Notes: generated from the sequence alone by a model not told the origin. A DNA stretch of 64,000 nucleotides from Gillisia sp. (GCA_024635655.1 JAGXIL010000025.1:1-64000), one strand, 5' to 3'; shown: positions 47,292 through 57,504, counted from the first letter of the stretch. Made by a program: numbers and translations.

Positions 47292-48065
47292 TTATTCCGT
47301 CAAATTGATCCATACCGGAATGTGGTCACTGGTCTTTTCCCAGCCCCTTACTTCCCGATCTACTCCGGCAGCCACGAGGTTGTCACGCAGATGGGGACTC
47401 AGTAAAAAATGGTCAATGCGTAGACCGGCATCCCTTTGGTAAGCATTTCTGAAATAATCATAAAAGGTATAGATCTTTGCATTAGGGTATAGTTTGCGAA
47501 TAGCGTCTGTCCAACCCTGGTCTACCAGCTTCTTAAAGGCATTTCGCACTTCAGGCCTGAAAAGGGCATCTTTTTCCCAGCGCTCAGGCTTGTAGACATC
47601 CAGTTCGGTTGGCATAACATTAAAGTCACCGGCAAGTATAACGGGCGTATCCAGGGCTAATAATTCTGCAGCCCGATCCTGGAGTCGTTCAAACCATTTT
47701 AGTTTGTAATCAAATTTGGGTCCCGGAGCCGGGTTTCCATTTGGAAGATAGATACAGGCTATGAGAATATCCCCTACCAATGCTTCGATGTACCGGCTTT
47801 GTTCGTCTTCCTCATCCCCGGCCAGACCCCTGCCAACCTCATTGATCTCGATGTTTCTTGATAATATCGCCACCCCGTTCCATTGTTTTTGGCCATGCCA
47901 TAGGGCATTATAACCGGCATCGTTAATAGCCTTGACCGGAAATTTTTCATTGGGGGATTTTAACTCCTGTAAACAAACTATATCCGGAGCTGTTGCTTCC
48001 AGCCAGCGGAGCAAAACAGGCAATCTTCCATTCACGCCATTGACATTATAAGTAGCTATTTTCAT
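47292..48065 (-). CDS. xth: Exodeoxyribonuclease III
   Basis: This 257-residue endonuclease/exonuclease/phosphatase-fold enzyme repairs abasic sites. Motifs are ATYNVNGVNGR, catalytic glutamate in CLQELKS, GDFNVMPTELD, RIDHFLLS and the terminal SDHIPVW. The ATG at 48065 begins MKIATYNVNG, the usual start; a further ATG at 48128 would add 21 residues not typical of the family. Confidence 0.94.
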   Translation of the reverse strand: MKIATYNVNGVNGRLPVLLRWLEATAPDIVCLQELKSPNEKFPVKAINDAGYNALWHGQKQWNGVAILSRNIEINEVGRGLAGDEEDEQSRYIEALVGDILIACIYLPNGNPAPGPKFDYKLKWFERLQDRAAELLALDTPVILAGDFNVMPTELDVYKPERWEKDALFRPEVRNAFKKLVDQGWTDAIRKLYPNAKIYTFYDYFRNAYQRDAGLRIDHFLLSPHLRDNLVAAGVDREVRGWEKTSDHIPVWINLTE

Positions 48066-48283
48066 TTTTTTTGTTTTAAAACCTAAAGCCTGCCACTTAA
48101 GATATAAAAAATAGCTGCAACAGGCCAAAAAGAAGTGGGGCCAAATCTTTATATTTACCTAAGTAAAAAATTAGAAGATTAATAAACTATTTAAGTGCCC
48201 TATCATCATTGCCTGTATTAAGTACACCCGGGAATAAATAAATGCAGTCCTGCTTTTTGTTTATTTCCAAAAAGATAAGAATT

Positions 48284-48994
48284 ATGCCAAAGATTGCCAT
48301 TATTTTTTGTTTATGTATGGTTCTTATTACTTCCTGTTCTTCAATACAGGATTCCTCAAAATTTGATTTTCAGTCTGCCAAATATTATACTTCCGTAATT
48401 CCTAAGGCTCAAAATGAAGTTTATATTGATGTCACTCCGGATACTATAAAAATATATGAATTAAATAAGGCCGGTAATACAGAAGAGGTAGAAAAAAATG
48501 TAAAGGGAATACTTACAGAAGAAATAGATTCCATCAATTCCGAAAAATACGCCTTTTTTAATCCCGCATTAGATATTGATTTTCTCACTATCCCTTTGAA
48601 ATACCGGTTTCCTACAGCCGGGGTTCCCAATCAATTGACGACCAATTTTAATGGAGTTGTCTATCTTGGATTTAGAAATGATATTTACAGAATAACCTAT
48701 AAGCAAAATCCGTTGCAGGAATGGAAAAGACAGATCAGGCATTTTGGATCCAGCCTGGGTGGTTTTGCCGGGTTAAGTTCAGAACCTATAAACCCTTGGG
48801 TGACCAATGAAAAGGTGGAAATTGAATATGATGCAGCAGTATTTTCTACCGGGGTTTCCTGGATCGTGGGAATAAATAATTTATCTGCCGGACTTTCTTT
48901 AGGTTTTGATTATTTACTTGATCCAAATCGTAAATATTGGATATACCAGGGGAAACCATGGTTGGGAGTAGCTTTTGGTATCAACCTTAATTGA
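48284..48994 (+). CDS. Predicted lipoprotein, function unknown
   Basis: I do not recognise this gene. The ATG at 48284 gives 236 residues with a lipoprotein signal (lipobox LITSC, cysteine about residue 18). The rest has hydrophobic and aromatic strand-like stretches, a Gly-rich segment (FGSSLGGFAGLSSEP) and a closing repeated-strand region, so it may be an envelope barrel-like or beta-rich protein. It stands alone between exonuclease III and a broken SRPBCC gene. Confidence 0.65.
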   Translation: MPKIAIIFCLCMVLITSCSSIQDSSKFDFQSAKYYTSVIPKAQNEVYIDVTPDTIKIYELNKAGNTEEVEKNVKGILTEEIDSINSEKYAFFNPALDIDFLTIPLKYRFPTAGVPNQLTTNFNGVVYLGFRNDIYRITYKQNPLQEWKRQIRHFGSSLGGFAGLSSEPINPWVTNEKVEIEYDAAVFSTGVSWIVGINNLSAGLSLGFDYLLDPNRKYWIYQGKPWLGVAFGINLN

Positions 48995-49038
48995 AATCAG
49001 AATTGTAAAACAGGGAAAATAGTTAAACTTTAAAACAT

Positions 49039-49515
49039 ATGCCCAGAATTGAATTGCGTAAAGAAATTAAAGCAAATATAGAACTGGTTTTTGACCTTAC
49101 CAGAAGTATAGATCTCCACTAGATATCAACTGCACATACAAAAGAAAAGGCAGTAGGAGGAAGGACAAGCGGTTTACTGGAGCCAGGGGAAACTGTTACC
49201 TGGCGCGCAAAACATTTGGGGATCTATCAAGAACCTACCTCTTAGGTAGCAGGTTTTGACAGGCCGGTATATTTTGCTGATGAAATGGTAAAAGGAGCTT
49301 TTAAAAGGTTCAGGCACGAACATTTTTTCTCAACCGAAGAAGGAGGAACACTTATGATCGATATTTTTGATTATGAATCTCCATTAGGATTTTGGGGAAA
49401 ATTGGCAGATAAATTATTTTTAGAGAAATATATGACCAGGTTCCTCAGCAGCCGTAATGAGGGGCTAAAGCATTATGCAGAGACGGATTCATGGAGAGAG
49501 GTCTTGTCCAGATAA
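49039..49515 (+). pseudogene. SRPBCC/cyclase-like gene interrupted by two in-frame TAG codons
   Basis: From the ATG at 49039 the frame would encode 159 codons ending at TAA 49513-49515, but it contains TAG at 49120-49122 (codon 28) and at 49243-49245 (codon 69). Everything on both sides is good coding sequence: the opening MPRIELRKEIKAN, the middle GGRTSGLLEPGETVTWRAKHLGIYQEPTS and the C-terminal part FRHEHFFSTEEGGTLMIDIFDYESPLG resemble SRPBCC/START-like proteins. There is no frameshift. The intact remainder from 49285 could give only a 76-residue fragment. Likely a recent pseudogene. Confidence 0.75.
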
Positions 49516-49559
49516 AATGCTTTATTTTCATATGATGTGGAAAGAAAATTAATGACCAG

Positions 49560-50669
49560 ATGAAAAGAAGAAATTTCATAGGAAGATTATCCCTGGCCAC
49601 TGCAGCCATCGCAGTACCTGCTACTGCCTATTCCTTTAATAAGAGTGAAAAGTACAGGCCTGTAAGAACCTCCTTTGCCCGTAATCCTGCTCTTGCACCT
49701 GTACCCGGTACCGAGGATTATCCCGGAAATCCTCTTGATCAAAAAGGATTGTTTATGAATGAAGAGCATGTTTTCTGGCCTAGCATGTGGGATGTTATTA
49801 GGTGGAAATTATCTTCCAATCCCTATAAAGAGGAAAAGCAAAATGTCACCGGAAGACTCAAAGTGATCAAACGTGCTTCCCCGGATGAGCTGCCGGATAA
49901 CTCTATTACCTGGTTAGGCCATGCCTCCTATCTCATGCATATTTCAGGAAAGCGGATTCTTATTGATCCCGTATTAACCCAACCCGGCTTCTTCTTAAAA
50001 AGATATTCAGAACTTCCGTATGAGACTTCAAAGTTTGAAAATATAGATTACATCCTCATTTCTCATAATCACAGAGACCATTGTGACAAGGAAAGTGTAG
50101 AATTGCTGGCCAGGCAAAATCCCGGGGCTACCTGGCTCTGCGGATTAGGACTTGATACCCTGTTGTTAAAAAATTGGACCGGTTCAGATAAAATTCAGGC
50201 GGCGGGATGGTATCAGCAGTATCAAATTGAAGGAAATTCCCTGAAGATCTCTTTTCTGCCAACCAGACACTGGTCCCGAAGAGGCTTAAACGATACCAAT
50301 GCCAGCTTATGGGGTGCGTTTATGTTTGAGAATGAGGGAAAGAAGATCTATTTTGGTAGTGACAGTGGATATGCGGGACATGTAAAGAGAGCCAATGAAC
50401 TCTTTGGGGAAGTAGATCACTATATAGCCGGAATTGGAGCCTTTGCGCCCCGATGGTTCATGGCGCCCTCTCATATGCATCCTGAAGAAGTAGCGCAAAC
50501 TTGTAACGAACTCCAGGCTAAGAATTTGATCCCAATGCATTTTGGCACCTTCGACCTCTCTGATGAACCACTTTTAGAACCTGCCAGGTTAATCCAGCAG
50601 CTTAAGAAAGAAAATGCCTTTGATGCTGATCTTAGCCTTTTGGCCGTGGGAGGAATTGTAGATATATAA
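49560..50669 (+). CDS. MBL-fold metallo-hydrolase with a Tat-like signal (NAPE-PLD/UlaG type)
   Basis: This 369-residue protein starts with a twin-arginine-like signal (KRRNFIGRLS followed by an Ala-rich stretch), suggesting export of the folded enzyme. The metallo-beta-lactamase motif HNHRDH is at residues 169-174, with WLGHASYLMHISGKRILIDPV before it and FGSDSGY and MHFGTFDLSDEP after it, as in the NAPE-phospholipase D-like branch. The substrate is unknown; phospholipid hydrolysis is a family hint only. Confidence 0.88.
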   Translation: MKRRNFIGRLSLATAAIAVPATAYSFNKSEKYRPVRTSFARNPALAPVPGTEDYPGNPLDQKGLFMNEEHVFWPSMWDVIRWKLSSNPYKEEKQNVTGRLKVIKRASPDELPDNSITWLGHASYLMHISGKRILIDPVLTQPGFFLKRYSELPYETSKFENIDYILISHNHRDHCDKESVELLARQNPGATWLCGLGLDTLLLKNWTGSDKIQAAGWYQQYQIEGNSLKISFLPTRHWSRRGLNDTNASLWGAFMFENEGKKIYFGSDSGYAGHVKRANELFGEVDHYIAGIGAFAPRWFMAPSHMHPEEVAQTCNELQAKNLIPMHFGTFDLSDEPLLEPARLIQQLKKENAFDADLSLLAVGGIVDI

Positions 50670-50779
50670 TTACACTTTTTACTAATCTCGAAATTACCCT
50701 CATTCTTCTTAAAGAAGAAAAATCCTGTTTTTATCACAAGGGGTTTAGTTTTAATAAAAGTCAGAAAAAAATTTAGATT

Positions 50780-51292
50780 ATGGAAGATGTGAATTTATAT
50801 TTAGATGGAATATTTGGATTGGAAACCGGAGAGGTGAATTTCTTGCATCTAATTGCCAGGTCCATTGTCATATATATCATAGGCATCGCTTTGGTAAGGC
50901 TGGGGAATAAAAGGTTTGTTGGAAAAATGACGGCTTTTGATATTATCATTGCCATAATCATAGGGTCGCTTTTAAGCCGGGCTATTACCAATACCGATCT
51001 TTTTTTTACAGTCCTTCCGGCCTGTATAGTGTTGATCTTACTGCACAGGTTATTTGCTTTTATAGCGTCTCATTCTGATAAATTCGGAGATTGGATCAAA
51101 GGCAATGACAGGGTTGTGGTAGAGAACGGGGAGATCTTGTGGAAAGCAATGCGCAAAAGCCACCTGAGTGAACAGGATCTTATGCAAACCTTAAGGCTTA
51201 ACGCAAATACGGCTGACGTTGGGAAAATAAAGATCGCACGGCTTGAACGTAATGGGGATATTAGCTTTATTTTTATGAACGGAAAAGACTAG
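50780..51292 (+). CDS. DUF421 (YetF-like) membrane protein
   Basis: This 170-residue protein has three N-terminal membrane segments (about residues 25-42, 52-70 and 75-93) and a soluble C-terminal domain with GNDRVVVENGEILWKAMRKSHLSEQDLMQTLR, the DUF421/YetF pattern. Relatives in Bacillus are linked to envelope or spore physiology without a proven mechanism. It lies 110 bases after the MBL gene and 36 before an SRPBCC gene. Confidence 0.88.
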   Translation: MEDVNLYLDGIFGLETGEVNFLHLIARSIVIYIIGIALVRLGNKRFVGKMTAFDIIIAIIIGSLLSRAITNTDLFFTVLPACIVLILLHRLFAFIASHSDKFGDWIKGNDRVVVENGEILWKAMRKSHLSEQDLMQTLRLNANTADVGKIKIARLERNGDISFIFMNGKD

Positions 51293-51328
51293 AACCTAAG
51301 TAATATCTGCAAATAATTAAATTTAAAT

Positions 51329-51787
51329 ATGAGAAACTCGCATCTTGAAATCAAGACAGCTTTACAGATCCAAAAACCCGTTACCGAAGTCTTTGAGGCC
51401 CTTGTAGATCATGAGAAAATGAAAAATTACTTTATATCAGAAAGTTCAGGAAGAATGGAAGAGGGGAAGGAGCTTATATGGAAGTTCCCTGAATTTGATG
51501 CAGAGGTACCTGTAAAGGTGGGGAGTGTGGAGCAGGATAAATATATTTCCTTTTACTGGGATGCAGATTATGGGCTTTTGGTGGAGATCAACCTTCACCC
51601 GGGAGTGAATTCTTCAACCATTGTAGTGGTTACTGAAAAAAGTAAACCTAACGATGAAGCGGGTATTGCCTGGCTAAAAGGAAATACAGAGGGCTGGGCA
51701 AATTTTCTTGCCTGTTTTAAAGCTTATCTGGAATACGGGATCAACCTAAGAAAAGGAGCTTTTGAATTCAGAAGAGGGGAGTTTTAA
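51329..51787 (+). CDS. SRPBCC (AHSA1-like) domain protein
   Basis: This 152-residue soluble protein has the START/AHSA1-like opening LEIKTALQIQKPVTEVFEALVDHEKMKNYF and the strand-helix pattern closing in GNTEGWANFLACFKAYLEYG. SRPBCC proteins form a deep hydrophobic ligand pocket; the ligand here is unknown. It is likely cotranscribed with the DUF421 gene (36-base gap) and is intact, unlike the SRPBCC-like gene at 49039. Confidence 0.87.
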   Translation: MRNSHLEIKTALQIQKPVTEVFEALVDHEKMKNYFISESSGRMEEGKELIWKFPEFDAEVPVKVGSVEQDKYISFYWDADYGLLVEINLHPGVNSSTIVVVTEKSKPNDEAGIAWLKGNTEGWANFLACFKAYLEYGINLRKGAFEFRRGEF

Positions 51788-51910
51788 TTTTTAAATTAAT
51801 TACGCCGGTAGAATATTTCACCTGCGCCACCGGAAATAAAACCTTAAAAGTGCATCGTTTTTAGGTTGGTATTTAAAGTTAATAATAAAGTTTATTTTAC
51901 CTAAAATTGA

Positions 51911-51943
51911 AAAACCCGCTCCAATTAAGAAGCGGGTTTTTTT
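51911..51943. terminator. Bidirectional terminator between the SRPBCC gene and groEL
   Basis: AAAACCCGCT (51911-51920) pairs with AGCGGGTTTT (51931-51940) with A and T flanks on both sides, suitable for convergent transcripts. A second stem (AGCCGG at 51956-51961 with CCGGCT at 51972-51977) lies nearer to groEL without a T tail. Confidence 0.85.
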
Positions 51944-51987
51944 ATAAAAGGTTGAAGCCGGTGTTTAAACTCCGGCTCCTGTGATTT

Positions 51988-53652
<1,665 letters not shown>

Positions 53653-53706
53653 TCACCCAAATGGTAAAGGAAGTGTTAGTTAATGATTTTTTTTGAAAGT
53701 TATTTT

Positions 53707-53722
53707 CTCCCAGGAATGGGAG
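53707..53722 (-). other. Hairpin between groES and groEL
   Basis: CTCCCA (53707-53712) pairs with TGGGAG (53717-53722) around a four-base loop. On the minus strand it follows the groES stop by a few bases and has no T run, so it may stabilise or process the shared mRNA. Confidence 0.45.
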
Positions 53723-53728
53723 GTGTGG

Positions 53729-54004
53729 TTACACAATTGCAAGAATATCGTCTTCCCGCATGATGAGGTAGTCTTTCCCTTCCAACTTTAATTCGGTTCC
53801 GGCGTATTTACCATATAACACTTCATCACCTATTTTAACGGTCATATCGTGTTTTTTGGTTCCTTTACCTACAGCTACTACTTTTCCTTTTTGTGGTTTT
53901 TCCTTTGCTGTTTCGGGAATATAAATTCCGGAAGCTGTCTTGGTCTCGGCAGCTGCAGGTTCAATAACAACCCGGTCTGAAAGAGGTTTAATGTTTAAAG
54001 CCAT
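53729..54004 (-). CDS. groES: Co-chaperonin GroES
   Basis: This 91-residue protein forms the heptameric lid of GroEL. It carries the family features: [23 protein letters not shown] (containing the mobile loop), GKVVAVGKG, and the closing [11 protein letters not shown]. No CIRCE repeat (TTAGCACTC/GAGTGCTAA) is seen in the upstream gap, so HrcA control by that site is not supported. The gene is separated from secG by a strong terminator. Confidence 0.98.
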   Translation of the reverse strand: MALNIKPLSDRVVIEPAAAETKTASGIYIPETAKEKPQKGKVVAVGKGTKKHDMTVKIGDEVLYGKYAGTELKLEGKDYLIMREDDILAIV

Positions 54005-54092
54005 TTGTGTAATGTATTTTAAGTTAATTAATTTAAATATATACAGGTTAAAGGACCAAAATTATGCCATCTGCTGATTCCTGACAAAGTCC

Positions 54093-54125
54093 AAAAAAAA
54101 ATGCCAGCTTGTCATAAGCCGGCAT
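54093..54125 (-). terminator. Rho-independent terminator after secG
   Basis: On the minus strand an imperfect stem (ATGCCgGCTT with AAGCtGGCAT, one mismatch) is followed by eight T residues (the A run at 54093-54100 on the plus strand). It isolates secG from groES. Confidence 0.85.
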
Positions 54126-54150
54126 GTTTATATGTTGTAAAAAGCAAGTT

Positions 54151-54519
54151 CTAGTTATTCTGATTTTCGGGATCCGGAACATTTGTTTCTTCCGGATTTT
54201 GCACAGGTGCCTGAATAGGTTCCGGAACATTTGTCTCAACCTCCGGTCTTCCGTCAATTACCCTGGATTCTCCTGTTGAAGAACCATCCAGAATGGTTAC
54301 ATTGGATAAAAGGATCAAAACAAGCAATAGCGTAGCAAGGGTCCAGGTGCTTTTATCTAAAAAATCTGTAGTTTTCTTCACCCCACCAAGTTGCTGGCCA
54401 CCGCCACCTCCAAAAGAAGATGAAAGCCCGCCGCCTTTGGGATTTTGTACCATAATTACTACTACCAGTAGGAATGCTACTATAATTATTAATGCTAAAA
54501 AAATAGTAAAAGTGCTCAT
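54151..54519 (-). CDS. secG: Preprotein translocase subunit SecG
   Basis: This 122-residue protein is the small auxiliary subunit of SecYEG. It has two membrane helices (about residues 3-24 and 55-75) with the SecG motif VMVQNPKGGGLSSSFGGGGG in between. A Pro/Glu/Asn-rich tail follows the second helix. Its ATG shares one base with the stop of the upstream gene, so the two are translationally coupled. Confidence 0.94.
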   Translation of the reverse strand: MSTFTIFLALIIIVAFLLVVVIMVQNPKGGGLSSSFGGGGGQQLGGVKKTTDFLDKSTWTLATLLLVLILLSNVTILDGSSTGESRVIDGRPEVETNVPEPIQAPVQNPEETNVPDPENQNN

Positions 54520-55397
54520 TATATACCTGTGTTATTTTCTTGTAGTTTCTTAATTGCCCGAATTTGGTCTGCAAAGAAACCACTTTTTTCGGGATTTTTC
54601 AAAATTAAAATTTTATATGCCTGCATGGCTTTTTTATAGTTTTTTTGCTCGAGATAAACCCTTGCCAATGTCTCTGTCATTAAGGCTTCAGGAGGTATTA
54701 TGCTGTCTTTGGCAATGTTGTTTGGACTGGCAGCTTTTGTGGGATTTATTCGCGGGCTTCTTGAAATAAAATCATCTATAAGCTCAAATTTGCGTTCCCT
54801 GATTTTTTCCTCCTCGGGCGAATCCCGCTGAACCGGTTTTGCACGGGTAAGTTTTAACCACTCTGAAAAAGAATGCGATTCTGCCACGTTAAAATCCAGA
54901 GGACTGCCTTGTTTCGGTAAATCTTTGGAAACAGGGGCAGAGGAAGTTTTTTCTTCTGAATTGTTTTCTTGGGCAGGTTGATCCTTGTGCTCCTGAAACA
55001 AACCGGGGTCCAACACCAGGTCTGATTCCGCTTTTTTCATTTCTATCGCTTCATCTATGGCAATGTTCTTATTTCCGAAAATTACCTGGGGCTCAAAGAC
55101 AGTTATATTCCTTAAATTTTCTTCCTGTTGCTTTATTTGAAGAGCAACCTTATCCTGCTTAAATTCTTCAGAAGTTATAAAATCAAACAGCACGCTTCGG
55201 TCTGTAGTATATGCTGCAGTTCTCTTTAGCTCATAATTGTAATTGAAACTATTTTCAGTATAAAGCCCTTTTAAATAAATCGCCCTGGCCGACTGAAAAT
55301 AGGGGTATTTCTCGAGGATTTTTTCCAGCTGAGCTGTTTGCTGTGAATTTACGGCTGCAGGATTTTCAAGAATTTGAGTGAAATCTTTAGCTGTCAT
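54519..55397 (-). CDS. TPR-like protein between lptE and secG, function unknown
   Basis: I do not recognise a named function. The 292-residue protein has no signal peptide; residues about 1-80 are helical (QLEKILEKYPYFQSARAIYLKGL is TPR-like), a polar low-complexity linker spans about 130-215, and a TPR-like hairpin (LARVYLEQKNYKKAMQAYKILILKNPEKS) is near 240-270. It starts exactly one base after the lptE stop and overlaps secG by one base. A scaffold role in envelope secretion is inferred from position only. Confidence 0.7.
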   Translation of the reverse strand: MTAKDFTQILENPAAVNSQQTAQLEKILEKYPYFQSARAIYLKGLYTENSFNYNYELKRTAAYTTDRSVLFDFITSEEFKQDKVALQIKQQEENLRNITVFEPQVIFGNKNIAIDEAIEMKKAESDLVLDPGLFQEHKDQPAQENNSEEKTSSAPVSKDLPKQGSPLDFNVAESHSFSEWLKLTRAKPVQRDSPEEEKIRERKFELIDDFISRSPRINPTKAASPNNIAKDSIIPPEALMTETLARVYLEQKNYKKAMQAYKILILKNPEKSGFFADQIRAIKKLQENNTGI

Positions 55398-55901
55398 TTA
55401 CCAATTTGTAAGGGATGCGTTAAATATATCCTGGGTGATCCTGGTGAAAATCTCGTCCAAAGCTGTTTCAAGTACCGGCCCCCTAAGGGAAGCATTGGCA
55501 GAATAATCATAATAAAAATTAAATCGCCTTTCAAAGTCTTTGGTGGGATCAAGGGTATTAAAAAACCGAACCCGCACTGCTATGGTAAGCCTGTTTTCTG
55601 CCGCCCTGTTATCTGAAGTGGCGGTCATAGGTGCTTCATAGAAATCAACGATCTCCCCTTCATAGATAAGGTCACCCCCATCATTTACCAGGCTAAGATT
55701 GGTTTGATTTTGAATGAGGTCCTGAAGCCTTTGTGTAAAATCCCTGTCTATTCCCGGCTCTACAATATCTGCGGCATTTTCAAAAAAGTTTACCTGAAAG
55801 GTTTCTGCCGCTCCGGTATCAGCTCCTGTGAAAGAGTATATTCCGCAGGATTGAAAGGTAATTAATGTTAGGGTAATAAGTAAAAACTTGAATTTTTTCA
55901 T
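55398..55901 (-). CDS. lptE: LptE family LPS-assembly lipoprotein
   Basis: This 167-residue protein has a lipoprotein signal (lipobox around C19, TFQSCGIYSF), then the LptE-like opening GIYSFTGADTGAAETFQVNFFENAAD, matching the GxYSF pattern of Bacteroidetes LptE. LptE plugs the LptD barrel in LPS export to the cell surface; LptD is not in the window. It lies 20 bases after the sigma-54-type regulator. Confidence 0.86.
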   Translation of the reverse strand: MKKFKFLLITLTLITFQSCGIYSFTGADTGAAETFQVNFFENAADIVEPGIDRDFTQRLQDLIQNQTNLSLVNDGGDLIYEGEIVDFYEAPMTATSDNRAAENRLTIAVRVRFFNTLDPTKDFERRFNFYYDYSANASLRGPVLETALDEIFTRITQDIFNASLTNW

Positions 55902-55921
55902 GAAAAGTACTTGGTCTTCAA

Positions 55922-57178
55922 TTACAGGTTGTATTGTTTGATCTTTCTATAAAGCGTTCGTTCGCTTATACCCAATTCTTCCGCGGCATTTTTTCGTTTT
56001 CCGTTGTGCCGGTCTAAAGATTTTTTTATGAGTTCCAGTTCCTTGTCCTGAAGCGAGAGCGTTTCTTCCTCTTCGATCTCTTCAGCAAAGTAATATTTAT
56101 CTTCTTTATCCCGGGATTGATTTTGAGCTATTTGCAGCACCTCCAGTTTTTCATCGCTAAGGTCTTCCATATCAACATCTTCCTCATCATCTTCGCCGTA
56201 GATCTTTTGGATGAGGCTTTCATGTTCCTCCTGGACTTTTTGGTGATTGCCGTTTTCCATCAATTTCATCGTTAGCTTTTTTAGGTCGTGCAGGTCACTT
56301 TTCATATCAAACAAGACCTTGTACAGGATTTCTCTTTCATTACTGAAATCACTATCCTTCTTTTTATCTGCTATAACAGCAGGTAAATTGCTGCCAATGT
56401 CTGGAAGATAGGATTTAAGATCGGCGGCTGTAATATTCCTTTCCTGCTCTAAAACAGAGATTTGCTCGGCAATATTGCGTAACTGACGAATATTTCCACC
56501 CCACCTGTAGGACTGTAGTAATTGTACCGCATCGTCTTCCAATCGAATGGTTGGCATTTTATATTTCAGGGCGAAATCTGCAGCAAATTTTCGGAAAAGC
56601 AAGTGGATATCCTCCTTTCGCTCCCGGAGAGGGGGTAAATTTATCTCTACAGTGCTGAGACGGTAATAAAGATCTTCCCGAAATTTCTCTTTTTTAATAG
56701 CCTCAAACATATTGAGATTTGTGGCAGCTACAATGCGCACGTTGGTTTTTTGAACCTTGGAAGATCCTACTTTAATAAATTCTCCGTTTTCCAGTACCCG
56801 CAAAAGTCGCACCTGGGTAGTTAATGGAAGTTCTCCTACTTCATCCATGAAGATAGTTCCGCCATCGGCTACTTCAAAATACCCGCTTCGCGTTTGTGTA
56901 GCTCCTGTAAAAGCACCTTTTTCGTGCCCAAAAAGTTCACTGTCAATAGTGCCTTCGGGTATTGCCCCACAGTTTACTGCGATATATTTTCCGTGTTTAC
57001 GATGCGAAAGCGCATGGATGATTTTCGGGATACTTTCCTTACCAACCCCACTTTCTCCCGTCACTAACACCGATATATCTGTAGGTGCTACCTGCATCGC
57101 CTTTTCTACCGCCCTATTCAATTTGGGATCATTCCCAATTATTTCAAAACGCTGCTTTATTGCTTGTATTGATTCCAT
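55922..57178 (-). CDS. Sigma-54-dependent transcriptional activator without a sensor domain
   Basis: This 418-residue protein starts directly with the AAA+ domain: Walker A GESGVGKE (residues 41-48), the GAFTGA loop (88-93) that contacts sigma-54, and Walker B TIFMDEVGEL. After a long acidic linker (about residues 265-375) a Fis-type helix-turn-helix closes the protein (NAAEELGISERTLYRKIKQYNL region). There is no receiver, PAS or GAF domain, so activity must be set by partners or amount. It is 20 bases upstream of lptE. Confidence 0.92.
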   Translation of the reverse strand: MESIQAIKQRFEIIGNDPKLNRAVEKAMQVAPTDISVLVTGESGVGKESIPKIIHALSHRKHGKYIAVNCGAIPEGTIDSELFGHEKGAFTGATQTRSGYFEVADGGTIFMDEVGELPLTTQVRLLRVLENGEFIKVGSSKVQKTNVRIVAATNLNMFEAIKKEKFREDLYYRLSTVEINLPPLRERKEDIHLLFRKFAADFALKYKMPTIRLEDDAVQLLQSYRWGGNIRQLRNIAEQISVLEQERNITAADLKSYLPDIGSNLPAVIADKKKDSDFSNEREILYKVLFDMKSDLHDLKKLTMKLMENGNHQKVQEEHESLIQKIYGEDDEEDVDMEDLSDEKLEVLQIAQNQSRDKEDKYYFAEEIEEEETLSLQDKELELIKKSLDRHNGKRKNAAEELGISERTLYRKIKQYNL

Positions 57179-57251
57179 ATGTCGCGTTTGCCCTTCTAAG
57201 GGTTATTTTGATTGTTTTTATTTATGTCTAAAGAGAAGAGGACTTTTTTTA

Positions 57252-57328
57252 ATTTCCAAATTCCAAATTTCAGATTCCAAATTCCAAATTCCAGATTCCA
57301 ATGTTCAATGTTCAAAATTCAAAGCTCA
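57252..57328. repeat. Phased heptamer tract (11 units)
   Basis: Eleven 7-base units lie in perfect register with no slippage: ATTTCCA, AATTCCA, AATTTCA, GATTCCA, AATTCCA, AATTCCA, GATTCCA, ATGTTCA, ATGTTCA, AAATTCA, AAGCTCA. Every unit ends in CA and most fit NATTCCA-like degeneracy. The tract lies in the 326-base intergenic gap 57179-57504, which has no gene. Further on, CACGAATG occurs twice in tandem (about 57465-57480), a motif I recall as common in Flavobacteriaceae intergenic DNA. No other feature is seen in this gap. Confidence 0.7.
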
Positions 57329-57504
57329 ACGTTTGAAAAAATAATTTTTTGACTTTACATTACTAAAATTATACCCTGAGTTCTGGTAAAATTTACTTTT
57401 ATTCTCTTGGTTTTTTGCTCTTTCTCTTTCTTTATTCTATTTGGCTCTGTTTTCTGAAAATTAGCCACGAATGCACGAATGTTGATATACTGCATTTTTT
57501 GGGG

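Noticed and set aside
49285-49515. Separate small gene of 76 residues
   Set aside because: It is the intact 3' part of the interrupted SRPBCC-like gene; the same frame continues upstream past the TAG codons.
54005-54092. Possible CIRCE (HrcA) operator before groES
   Set aside because: No TTAGCACTC-type inverted repeat was found in the gap.
57252-57328. Possible CRISPR array
   Set aside because: The units are 7 bases and directly adjacent without spacers; no cas genes are present.
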